The notes under the pieces were generated by a model, which was not told the origin of the DNA, searched no databases, and worked only from the letters and a program-made list of their open reading frames with translations. A DNA stretch of 64,000 nucleotides from Orientallactaga sibirica (lineage: Eukaryota > Chordata > Mammalia > Rodentia > Dipodidae), in the NCBI GenBank assembly GCA_036365145.1, contig JAEOAD010000034.1, positions 19,745,501-19,809,500 of the forward strand, given 5' to 3'. The translations under genes were made by a program, and so were the position numbers. Each line of letters begins with the position of its first letter. The stretch's first letter is position 1. This document shows, in pieces, positions 32,700 through 42,404 of this stretch.

Positions 32700-33998
32700 T
32701 AAGGAGAATTCCCTCATGTATTCTCATAGAGTTGACTTTTTTTCATGGAAATTTTTTCATTCACTATTATGAAGGATACTTTTGCTGGGTAAAGTAGCTT
32801 GGGTTGGAAGTCATAGTTTTTCAAACTTTGAAGTGTTCCATTCCAGGCCCTTCTGGCTTTCAGGGTTTCCATTGAGAAATCTGAAGCTATTCTGAAGGGA
32901 TTGCCTTTGTATGTTGTGAATTGTTTCTCTTTTGCTGCTTTTAACATTCTCTCTTTGTTTTCATTGTTAAGAGTTTTAACTATGATGTGCCTTGGAGAGT
33001 TTCTTCTTTGGTCCTGTCTGTTTTGTGCTTTGTGGGCTTCTTGTATCTGGATGGACCTCTCTTTTATGAGATTTAGAAATTTTTCTTTAATAATTTCATT
33101 GAATACCTTCTCCATGCCTCTGGTCTGGAATTCCTCTCCTACTGGTGTACCCATGATCCCGATTTTTGGTTGTTTTAAGGTGTCCCACAGTTTCCTCATA
33201 CTTCTGTTCACTTGATTTTTTAAATATAGCAAAGTTTTTGGCCTCCCTATCACTTTCTTCTGTCTTATCTTGTAGGCCAGAGGTTCTGTCTTCCACATGT
33301 GTAACTCTGTTGGTGAGGGGTTCTAGAGAAGTTTTGATAATTTCTATTTGATATTTTATTTCTGTTATGCTGTTTTGTATCATGTCCATCACTTTTTTGA
33401 GGTACAATTTCAATTTGAGTTCTGTTTTCCTTGATGCTTACTGGAGTTAATTCTTGCATTTGATCAAGTCTTCATTAAAGTCATTCAACCAGTTGTTGAG
33501 GTCTTCCATTTCTTGACTTACCTTCAATTTTTTTCATATCTCTTTGGAGATATGGAGATATGGCAGGTTCAAACCTTTTCTTCAAACAGGTTAAGCTGGA
33601 CACTATAGGAGATGATTCTCTTCAATTTCCTTGATACAATTGTTCAAGTGCAATGATTTTTTTTTTTTTTTTTTTTGGTTTTTTTGCGAGGTAGGGTCTC
33701 ACTCTGGTCCAGGCTGACCTGGAATTAACTATGTAGTCTCAGGGTGGCCTCGAACTCTGGGCGATTCTCTTACCTCTGCCTCCCGAGTGCTGGGATTAAA
33801 GGCGTGCGCCACCACGCCCAGCTGATTTTTTTTTTTTTTTAAATCAGGGTCTCATTGGTTGTGTTTTCATTTTGGGAATGAATTTCTGTTGATTTTTCTA
33901 TGATTTCATTGGAGGCTTTCACTGTAGGTCTAGGCATTCTTAGAGGAAATCTCAGTTTTTTGACTTTTGTTGGCTTTTATGGATTGTTGTCTACCCAT
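32700..33998 (-). pseudogene. L1 copy 3 ORF1, broken
   Basis: The start codon is at 33998 (ATGGGTAGACAACAATCC). The best piece, 32714-33298 (194 codons), holds the RRM-like domain (KLWDTLKQPKIGIMG, then GEEFQTRGMEKVFNEII), the NRQDQRRNSPRHIIVK block and the C-terminal domain (TYKGNPFRI, ETLKARRAWNG, YPAKVSF). The piece 33096-33413 overlaps it in another frame and holds the coiled coil. A B1 at 33669-33822 and frameshifts break the N-terminal part. The left boundary is approximate because a frameshift fuses the ORF1 tail to the ORF2 start. Confidence 0.88.
33669..33822 (-). mobile_element. B1 SINE inside L1 copy 3 ORF1
   Basis: Reverse B1, very well preserved (GAGGTAGGGTCTCACTCTGG; CTCCCGAGTGCTGGGATTAA; GCGTGCGCCACCACGCCCAG). 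Duplicated TGATTTTTTTTTTT on both sides. The unbroken consensus sequence suggests a recent insertion. Confidence 0.95.
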
Positions 33999-34542
33999 TT
34001 TAGGGAGACTCAATATTTTATTGAGGAGGAAGCAAGTTTTTGTCCTTTGGCCTATTCACCCTCTGACTCAAGTGAATAGGAATTTTGGTATTTAGTGGCC
34101 AGTCAGGAAACCAGCGCAAAAGGCCTGATTCCATAGCTCACACAGAGACCAGGCCTCCCCAAGCAGGCCGTGATGGAACCTACAAGGACCAGGGAACTGG
34201 GAGGAGCCAGGGAACTGGGACCTGGCCTACTTCCTGCCTAGACCTCCAGCACACAGACCAGGGCAGGCAACTCAGATCTGAGAGGTGGGAGGAGCCCAGA
34301 AATGGGTCTGGCCTACTCGCTCCAGACTGCCTTGCCTGCCCACACACTGTTTTTGCAAGGAACTCAGGCCTGGGAGGTTGGAGCAGCAAGGAAATGGATC
34401 TGGCCTACTTACTCCTGAGAGCTGCACCCTCCCACGTGCTGTTGGTACAAGGAACTCAGATCCAGGGAAGTGGGAGGAGCATGGAAATGGGTCTGGCCTA
34501 CCCACTCCACTCACCCACATACTGTGTGAGCAAGGATCTCTC
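33999..34542 (-). promoter_or_regulatory. L1 copy 3 5'UTR with tandem monomers
   Basis: GC-rich region. On the plus strand the core CTGGCCTAC recurs at 34222, 34308, 34400 and 34493, spacings of 86, 92 and 93 bp. Each monomer reads roughly AACTCAGRYCTGRGARGTGG, then AGSARGGAAATGGRTCTGGC, then a cytosine-rich part ending GTRCAAGG or GAGCAAGG. About 3.7 monomers are present before the element stops inside one. The proximal part (33999 to about 34190) is shared with copy 2. Monomer-type L1 promoters are known from mouse; that this one acts likewise is inference. Confidence 0.82.
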
Positions 34543-34554
34543 TTTTGCTACTTT
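34543..34554. repeat. Target-site duplication, 5' side of L1 copy 3
   Basis: TTTTGCTACTTT, partner of 27522-27533. Confidence 0.88.
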
Positions 34555-34720
34555 GAAATATGATCACTTTCTGACTCCTGCTTAAAGCATTATTTATGTT
34601 TTCTGGGAACAAAACCTTTCTCTAATAAGTGATTTACAAGTTTCTCTCTAAGTTTATGATTTGCTTTTAACATTCTCTTCACTGCATCAGTGACAGGGAA
34701 AACATTTATCTATTTATTTG
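34555..34720 (-). mobile_element. Ancient L1, right half
   Basis: Diverged ORF2 sequence (CTCTAATAAGTGATTTACAA; GTTTATGATTTGCTTTTAAC; CACTGCATCAGTGACAG) that continues 27281-27521. Confidence 0.6.
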
Positions 34721-34724
34721 TTTT

Positions 34725-34862
34725 AGAGGTAAGTTCTTGCTCTATCCCAGAATGACCTGTAATTCACTATGTAGTCTTCTTCTGGCCTTGAAATCACAGC
34801 AACCCTTCTACCATTGCCTCACAAGTGCTGGAATTAAAGGTGTGCACCACCATACCTGGTGA
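34725..34862 (-). mobile_element. B1 SINE
   Basis: Reverse B1: TTCACTATGTAGTCTTCTTC, GCCTCACAAGTGCTGGAATT, AAGGTGTGCACCACCATACC. Moderately diverged. Confidence 0.9.
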
Positions 34863-35929
34863 AACTTTTAAATGTTAAGAAGACAAATATTAATGTTTTC
34901 TTTTATAGATCACACTTTGGTCACCACAGGAAAATAGATGGAACTAGAAATCATCACATTTAGATTAATCAGCCAGGCAAAGAAATGGCATCTAAGAATT
35001 TCTCATTCCATCTTAAATGCAAAGTTTTTCTCTTATTTATTTTTTTAAAGTCTAATAAAAACAAATTTTACATTTGGATTAATGGACCATATTAAGGTAA
35101 TTTTTAAGTCAAGTGTGAAAATCTTAAGGTGACTTTTGCTTTGTCTATGTGTTTCCCGTTTGTTGAAAAGGCTTTCTTCTCTTTGTTGAATTCTTTAGTA
35201 TAACTTCTAAAAAGTAAATTTATCATAAATATATGTCCTGTTTCTGAGTTCCATCTTTTGCTACATTGCCATATATATAATACACACACACACAAACACA
35301 TATATGTATAGTGTGTGTGTGCGTGTGTGTATCCATGTTATGTGACATAGATTTTAGTAACTAGAAAATTAGTTTAAAAATTTGGTGGTGTAATTTGTTC
35401 AACTTTCTTTAATTTCTCTAATTTAATTTCTCTAATTTTATTTCCTTGGCTTACATAAAAAATACCTGCCAGCATTTTATGAAATTTATGTTAAAGCAAT
35501 TTGGAAATTACTTACCTTTTACACTGTTGAATGCCCAAGTCCATTATTATAGCATAGCTCTCCAATGATTTCTTTATTACTTAAATTTTAAGTATTTTCT
35601 ACACCTATAAGTCACCAATAGAGAGCCTACATATGTTCTGTTCAAGTTATATTTAAATTTGATACTTAAGACCTACACCTACACCTTCAGGTTTGGGTGA
35701 AGTATCATAATCAACATTTTATCTTAAACTTGTATTCTCAATTGTTCATTGCTAGAATATAGAAATATTTTCTTTTCAATTGCTTTGTACTAATTAACCT
35801 TTCTAAACTCACCTAAGAGTTTTCTAAGAGTTTTATGAGTTCTTTTGAAAAGACATTGAGATTTTCTATACAGACAAGTTTTCTAGCATTTATTTTGTAT
35901 TGGTATATATTCCCATTTTATATGGTGAT
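34863..35929. other. No gene recognised; small CA/TG tracts
   Basis: A TA, CA and TG microsatellite cluster lies at about 35268-35330. The rest is AT-rich without recognised features. Confidence 0.4.
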
Positions 35930-36054
35930 GGGTTTTAGAAACATATTTTCTTTCAAGTATATTGTGTATTTTGACTGTATTCACTCCAATATCCTCACTT
36001 TTGCCATCCCCCATCTCTGTAGTCCACTACCTTAACCCAAATCTTGCATCACAT

Positions 36055-36102
<48 letters not shown>

Positions 36103-36304
36103 ACACAGTTTTTATGTGTCTGTATAAAATACATAGTCCAAAAATCAAAAATGAGACACAATTTGGTATTTTGCATCTGAATTATTTTACTTAATATGAT
36201 TATCTCCAGTTGCATCTATTTTCCAGAATACAATATAATGTAACTTCTCATCTTTCCTTGCCGCTAAATAAAACTCCATTCTACATATATACATTATATT
36301 TCTT
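35930..36304 (-). mobile_element. Ancient L1 3' end with (AC)n
   Basis: Old L1 3'UTR features (TTTTGACTGTATTCACTCC; TGAATTATTTTACTTAATAT; AATAAAACTCCATTCTACAT). The AC microsatellite at 36053-36108 lies inside it. Confidence 0.55.
36053..36108. repeat. (AC)n microsatellite
   Basis: About 27 AC units with one AT interruption. Confidence 0.96.
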
Positions 36305-36899
36305 TTTTTAAATTATTTTTTTAATTGACAACTTCTATACTTACATACAAAAAATGCATATTTCCCTCCCCTGCCCCATGCCCCTTTAGAACTCCAGTCT
36401 CCACCATATCCCTTCCCTCTCTCCATTAGTTTCTCTTTTAATTTGATGTCATCATCTTTTTTTTCTATTATGAGGATCTTGGGAAGGTATTGCTAGGCAC
36501 TGAAAGGTCATGGATATCAAGGCCAATTTCTGACTGGACAGTTGCATTGTAAGAAGTTGTACCCTTCCTTTGGCTCTTCCATTCTATCTGCCCCCTCTTC
36601 CACAATGGGCCCTGAGCCTTGGAGGGTGTGACAGAGATGTATCAGTGCTGGGCACTCCTCCATCTCTTCTTCTCAGCAGATGAAGACAGATAGAGATGGG
36701 CGTGTCAGCAGCCTCTCAGCTGCTGCGAGCCAAACCCAAATGTGTGCTCCCCCTTGTGGTCAAGTGAGGCATTGTGCCCTTGCATCACTTTGCATCTCGC
36801 TAAACGTGGGACCTGGAGATTGGAACTGCTGGAGATTAGAACCAGCGTTCTTAGGCTTAGGAGGCAGGCGCCTTAACCACTAAGCCATCTCTCCAGCCC
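36305..36899 (-). mobile_element. Chimeric retroelement: DIP-like SINE head joined to an L1 3'UTR (type B)
   Basis: On the minus strand, 36899 to about 36681 is a tRNA-derived SINE head: GGGCTGGAGAGATGGCTTAG (A-box region), GGTTCTAATCT (B box), then DIP-like body, and an extra segment of about 60 nt not seen in the other DIPs. It ends GCCCATCTCTATCTG. From about 36680 to 36305 the sequence is L1 type B 3'UTR, beginning CTGAGAAGAAG and ending in an A tail. The join shares CTG on both sides. It reads as one insertion with a SINE promoter and an L1 tail; no convincing duplication was seen. Confidence 0.75.
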
Positions 36900-37089
36900 T
36901 CAGATATGTTTTAATGGACCTACCATGATATTAAATATATGCCTTCAGTTTTAAAATATATATATTTGAAAATGTAGAGTTAAATATTTAAACTTAAGAA
37001 TTCTTAGCCACCTTCTGTATTTTTTTAACATGGTCAATTGATTTTTAATGTTTCTAAGGTAGGGGATTTAACTCAATTCATTTTTTTCT
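36900..37089. other. No recognised feature
   Basis: AT-rich spacer. Confidence 0.4.
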
Positions 37090-37880
37090 CATTTTTAAAT
37101 TTTTTTTTATTGACAACTTCTATACTTACAAAAAAACATGATATTTCCCTCCCCTCTCCCTACTCCCCTTCAGAACTCCATTCTCCATCATATCCCCTCC
37201 CTCTCTCCATTTGTCTCTCTTTTAATTTTATGTCATCATCTTTTCTTCTATTATGAGGGTCTTGCGAAGGTGTTGCTAGGCACTGCAAGGTCATGGATAT
37301 CGAGGCCAATTTCTGTCTGGACAGTTGTATTCTAAGGAGTCGTACCCTTCCTTTGGCTCTTATATTTTTTCCACCCCCTGTTCTGCAATAGACCCTGAGC
37401 CTTGGAGAGTGTGATAGAGATGTTTCAGTGCTGGACACTCCTCCATCCCTTCTTCTCAGCACTATGTTGCCTTTTGGGTCATCCCAGTGGTCATCGCCAT
37501 CTGAAAAGAGAAGCTTCTCTAACCAGAAGTGAGAGTAGCATTAATATGTGAATAAGAACATTAAGTGTAGTGCTTTCAGGGCAGCTTGGTGGGAATAATA
37601 TATACATTTGGCCAGACAAGAGCAGGCTTTATACCCCTAAGGCTCATGACCTCCCCTGCCATAGACTTTTGCTTAGGTTTTTCAGTACCAGGTATGTATT
37701 CCCTCAACACCAGCCTGCTTTCTCAGTGATCTTGCCTCTCAGGCAAGAGATGTCTTCAGCAATAGGCTCTTACTACCTGTTTCTCAAGGGAAACCAAGGG
37801 CTTTGGCAATAGCCTTTAATGTTTTGGAGGCTTCCAGGACCTCCTTGGCCAACAACTCACTGGAAGGTATCCCATCCCAG
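37090..37880 (-). mobile_element. L1 3' end (type B)
   Basis: Long copy of the type B unit. On the sense strand it ends GTTGTCAATAAAAAAAA, giving a canonical AATAAA just before the tail. 37115-37660 is colinear with 45355-45940; beyond that the two copies differ. Ends are approximate. Confidence 0.75.
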
Positions 37881-37932
37881 GCACTGAAAATTTTCTAGTA
37901 ACAGTCTACAGCTTCTAGATGTGCCACTATTC

Positions 37933-37947
37933 AAAAAAGTAGGTTTA
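37933..37947. repeat. Target-site duplication of the B1, left
   Basis: AAAAAAGTAGGTTTA, exact match at 38124-38138. Confidence 0.9.
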
Positions 37948-38091
37948 GAGCTGAGCATGGTGGTGCATGCCTTTAATCCCAGCACTTGGGAGGCAGAGGT
38001 AGGAGGATCACTGTGAGTACAAGGCCACCCTGAAACTACATAGTTAATTCCAGGTCAGCCTGGGCCAGAGTGAGACCCTACCTTGAAAAAC

Positions 38092-38129
<38 letters not shown>
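37948..38129 (+). mobile_element. B1 SINE with an A37 tail
   Basis: GAGCTGAGCATGGTGGTGCA, CCTTTAATCCCAGCACTTGG, CCAGGTCAGCCTGGGCCAGA, then ACCTTGAAAAACC and 37 A (38093-38129). The 15-bp duplication is exact, and the long pure tail fits a young insertion. Confidence 0.95.
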
Positions 38130-38132
<3 letters not shown>

Positions 38133-38138
38133 GGTTTA

Positions 38139-38462
38139 CATAAGTCTTATTCACAATATCTTGAATTTTGATTGACCCTCCCCCTGCTCTTCTTTTATGC
38201 ATTCTCTTCCCATGGTCTCACTTAGGACATTCCTCTCCCTGTAATCTGCTCTTCTACTTACATATATGCAATACCATACACTTAAGTCCTTCCCTCCCCT
38301 CCCTTCCCAGGCTCAGCAAGCCAAACGTCACATGTTCTCTCTCATATGGGGATCCTAGCTACAACTGTATAGACTTGTGTGAGAACTGGAACCAAAAATT
38401 GGTACCAGAAACCAGTACACTGGTATATTTCTTTTCAAGAACATTTTATTATTAAAATTTTA

Positions 38463-38495
<33 letters not shown>

Positions 38496-38599
38496 CACAC
38501 AAACATATATATGTATATATATCATATATACATATATACATCCATATATATATATATATATATTCCACGACCTCTTGACTGATACCTTACTACCCTCCC
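38139..38599. other. Unclear, L1 3'UTR-like; CA and TA microsatellites
   Basis: 38200-38440 resembles an old L1 3'UTR read on the plus strand (CACATGTTCTCTCTCATATG), but weakly. (CA)n lies at about 38462-38500 and TA-rich repeats at 38503-38567. Confidence 0.4.
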
Positions 38600-39845
38600 T
38601 TTTACATCTTTCTGTGTCTTTTTCCTATAGATCCATAGATTATTTCACTTCTATATTTATTAAATATATACTCACATAAATTTATGTGACTATATCAAAT
38701 CAAACCATGTATGAGAGAAAACAATTTCTGAGACTGACTTATTTCACATAATATAATTACTTTCAAAAGAATGCATTTCCCCTCATACATAATTTCTTTA
38801 TTTTCCTTTATGGTTTAAAAAAATTCCATTGTTTATATATGCCACATTTTCTTTCCATTTATCTTTTGGTCAACACCAGTATTAGTTTCATAACTTAGCT
38901 ATTGTGAATACTGCTACAATAATGATTGACGTAGACATATCTCTGCAATGTGCTGACTTGTAGTCCTTCAAGTAAATTACCAAGAGTGGAGTAAGTGTGG
39001 TAATTCTAGTTCTCATATTGTAAGGAATTTCCTTATGTTTTCCACAGAGTTGGTCTAGTTTACACTCCTACTCATACCAATAGTGTATAAGGGTTCTTTA
39101 GTCCATTTCTGAGTTCCATTGTTGCTTGTTTTCTTAATACTGACATTCTGAATGGAGTAAGAGGTCATCTCAATGTATTTTCAATATATGATTTTTTAAT
39201 TTGCTTTTTCTGACTTGACTTATATAATATGTACATTATATGTACCATACATTGTCCTCCCATATCCTCCTTAGACTCATTATCTTACTTCTCATTTCTT
39301 ACTAATGGCTGTGCTTCAGAAGCCAGAGGATGGGGAAGAGTGCTGTGGCATGACAAGGCCATGGTGCCCATCAACTTATATCATGTGTGGTTATTTGCCC
39401 AAGACCTGAATGTGATAGAGAAAGTTGATGTTTTTTGGCTGCTTGTACTTTACATTTTGTGAACTCTCCATCCATCTCATCATCCCCTTTATTGATTGGG
39501 TTGTTTGGTTTCTTATTTAGATTTTAAGTTGTTTATATATTCCAGGTATAGCTGAAAAAGAATCTCTCCCATTCTGTTAGTTGTATTTTTCCTGAAATAA
39601 CTATTTCCTTTACTACACATAAATTGTTTAATATCCCAAGGTCTCATTTCTCAAATGTAGGCTTTATTTCCTGATAACCTGGTGTCTTGTTCAGAAAGTC
39701 CTTGCCTATGCCTATATCTTGGAGTGTTTTCCCTCCTTTTGTCTCTAGCTGTTTCAGGTCTTACATTGAGGTCCTTGATTCATTTGCTGTTGATGGTGTG
39801 TGAGTGTGTGTGTATGTGTATGTGTGCGTGCAGGGTCATAGATAT
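38600..39845 (-). mobile_element. Ancient L1 ORF2 C-terminal region
   Basis: Diverged L1: ACTTATTTCACATAATATAA, AAATTCCATTGTTTATATAT, TTAGCTATTGTGAATACTGC, then the 39480-39800 continuation (CTCCCATTCTGTTAGTTGTA; TCTTACATTGAGGTCCTTGA). About 240 bp at 39225-39465 does not fit L1 and is unidentified. Confidence 0.7.
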
Positions 39846-40848
39846 CCTGTCAGCTTATGTCTTTTGATGGGTGAATTAAGGCCATTAATGTTAAGAGTGA
39901 GAATGGTGATGTTTGATTTAATCCCTGCCATGTTGTGGTAGTTTGGTGTTTTTTGGACTTTGAAGGGTTGTTTTGTTTTGAGTGCCTTCCCTGAGTTTGG
40001 TTATTGTGATCTGCTTCTGGTGGGTTCTTGAGGTTGGTTATTTGATTCTTCTGTGTGGAGAATTCCCTGGAGTACTCTCTGTAGATCTGGCTTTGTATTC
40101 ATATAGTTATATAGGTGGGTTTTATCATGGAAAGTTTTTCTTTCACCATCTATTATGAGAGATATTTTTGCTGGGTAGAGTAGTTTGGGTTAGAACTCAT
40201 TGCTGGAACTGGGAAATAAGTCAAAACCATGTACAAAAAATGAGCCCACTCTCCAATATAAAGCTCCCACCAAATGTGGGCTAGAAGAGGAGCTACTCAT
40301 ATAAAATCATCTCTAAAATAACTAGGGCCGTTCCACCTCTCTAGTACTAACTTCTCTTCCATTGGAGAATTTTCTTCTCTTTTTCAGATGGACAATGAAC
40401 CTGAAGGGAGAATCAGCCTATCATATCTCACCAGGGCCCCAGCTGAAACCATAGAGTAATGTGGAGAAAGGGCTAGAGTACAGCTTTCTTTGTGAACACG
40501 ACACCAGGAAAAGGCTGAAAGAGATAAACACAGAGAACATCCAACTCCTACTAAGCCAGATATCCAGAGGCACAGAGGCTCCCAAAACCTCATCACTGAA
40601 GTACAATTAAAACAATCACAACATGGCTCAGGGAAATTCGCGGAAGAGGGGGCGGAAAGAGTGTTAGAGCCACAAGTTGGGTCATTATGCACAGAGACTT
40701 TGCCTATCCCCCATAACTCTAGACTACCCCCATAATGCACTACCCACATTCCCCAATGATGAGGGTCCCTTCGGAGGGGGGAGGACAGGGAGGAGGATAA
40801 TGGAGTCACCAATATGAATGCAACATTAGAATAATATAAATAAAAAAT
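39846..40848 (+). mobile_element. 5'-inverted L1 (twin-primed), type A 3'UTR
   Basis: 39846 to about 40197 is minus-sense L1 covering the ORF2 start and ORF1 end (colinear with about 5670-6020). At 40198 the orientation flips and plus-sense 3'UTR runs to an A-rich end near 40848. A 5' segment inverted relative to the 3' segment is the signature of twin priming. No clear duplication was found. The surrounding ancient L1 also lost sequence here. Confidence 0.8.
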
Positions 40849-40861
40849 ATTTTTTCTGGTG

Positions 40862-40872
40862 GAATTTTAAAG
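40862..40872. repeat. Target-site duplication of the DIP SINE, left
   Basis: GAATTTTAAAG, exact match at 41089-41099. Confidence 0.88.
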
Positions 40873-40900
40873 CTTTTTATATTTTTATTTATTTATATCA

Positions 40901-40955
<55 letters not shown>

Positions 40956-41088
40956 TGAATAAGCATTCCAGAACCAGGTGCCACTTTGTGCATTTGGCTT
41001 GATGTGGATACTAGGGAATCAAACTTTGGTAATTAGGCTTTGCAGTAAAGCATCTTAACTGTAAACCATTTATCCAGTTTCTCTGTTA
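40873..41088 (-). mobile_element. DIP SINE with a long GA tract
   Basis: Reverse DIP: tail, (GA)n at about 40902-40956, GCCACTTTGTGCATTTGGCT, GGGAATCAAACTTTGGTAAT (reverse B box). Exact 11-bp duplication at 40862-40872 and 41089-41099. Diverged head. Confidence 0.9.
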
Positions 41089-41792
41089 GAATTTTAAAGG
41101 TCTCTTATATAGAATTGTATCATCTGAAAATAAGGGCACTGAATTCTTCATTTGTTATTTGCATACATTCTATGTGTTTCTCTTGTCTTATTGCCCCAGT
41201 TAAGACTTCAGCACTATATTGAACAAGTGTGGAGAAATTGGACATTCTTGTTTTGTTCCTAATTATACTGGAAATGCTCTCCATTTTTTCCCACTTAGAA
41301 AAATGTTGGCTATAGATTTGTAGAATATAGCCATTGTTATGTTGATGCATATTCCTGCCATTGCAAATTTATTGAGGATTTTTATCATCCCAGGATTTTG
41401 GGTTTTGTCAGTCATTTTCTGCATCTACTAAGATGATCATATGATTTATAACTTTAAGTCCATTTATGTGATTAATTACATTTATTGATTTATAATGGCT
41501 GCATGTCTGGAATAAAACTAACTTGATAAATGATATTTTTCACAGGTTCTTGAATTTGGTTTGCAAATATTTTATTGAGAATTTTTATATCTATATTCAT
41601 CAATGAAATTATTCTATATATTTGTATGTCTATCTGACTTTGGTATCAGATTATACTGGCTTCATAAATAGTTTGGTGGCATTCTTTCCTTTTTTTGTTA
41701 TATGGGATGATTAGAGAAGCATTGTTGTTATTCATTTTTTATAGATCTGGTAGAATTTAGCAATGTATCACCTAGATCTATACTTTTTATTT

Positions 41793-41805
41793 GGGAGATT
41801 TTTTT
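41793..41805. repeat. Target-site duplication of the inverted L1, left
   Basis: GGGAGATTTTTTT, exact match at 42058-42070. Confidence 0.9.
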
Positions 41806-42057
41806 CTTTTTTCTTTGTGTATAAATATAAATATAAATAAATATATATATAACAATTTATTTTTTATTTATATTATTCTGATTTTACATTCATAATGGTG
41901 ACCATTATCCTCCTCCCTGTCCTCCCTCTTCCAAAGGGACCCTCATCAATGGGGAATGTGGGTCATGCATTGTGGGGATAGTCAAGATTAATATAAAACC
42001 AGAAACTCTGCTACTACTGGAAGAAAAAATAGGAGGAACCTTCCATGACATAGGAGT
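41806..42057 (-). mobile_element. Short 5'-inverted (twin-primed) L1
   Basis: 41806 to about 41987 is minus-sense L1 3' end (CATTCATAATGGTGACCATT; CCTCCTCCCTGTCCTCCC). About 41988-42057 is plus-sense ORF2 (CTACTACTGGAAGAAAAAAT, the reverse complement of 2835-2854). The exact 13-bp duplication GGGAGATTTTTTT at 41793-41805 and 42058-42070 shows one event. Confidence 0.88.
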
Positions 42058-42404
42058 GGGAGATTTTTTTATTACCACTCCATTTTAATTACTTGTTATA
42101 TAGATCTGTTTACATTTTTATCTTTTCTTGGTTAATTTCAGTAGGTCTTGAGCATTTACAAATTCAGCTATTTAGTTTATATTGTACATTTTAGTGTTTT
42201 AAATTTATGTTCTAATAATTTAGTGAATGTCATTGGTTTTGGTTATAGCTCCATTTTCATCTTTAATTTGAATTTTTTTCTCTTTCTTTGGTTAGTATGG
42301 CTAAGTATCAATCGTATCTTCTCAAAGGACCGATTCTTTGTGTCATTGATTCTTAGTATGTTTTGTTTTCTTTCATTTAATTTCTGCACTAGTTTTATTT
42401 ATTT

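Larger units (their letters stand above)
27534..34542 (-). mobile_element. Near full-length LINE-1 (L1 copy 3)
   Basis: A 7.0-kb minus-strand element: 5'UTR with tandem monomers (34542-33999), ORF1 (33998 to about 32700), ORF2 (about 32582 to 28892) and a type A 3'UTR (28891-27534). A 12-bp duplication, TTTTGCTACTTT, brackets it, and the two flanks are halves of one ancient L1. Later damage includes a 131-bp L1 3' end (29848-29978), a TTTA microsatellite (30267-30325) and a B1 (33669-33822). The first base is within a monomer, so it probably starts a little downstream of the true 5' end seen in copy 1. Confidence 0.93.

Noticed and set aside
34268..34537. Tandem repeat considered as a satellite or a CRISPR-like array
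   Set aside because: The ~90-bp units are adjacent without spacers and lie exactly at the L1 5'UTR position, so they are promoter monomers.
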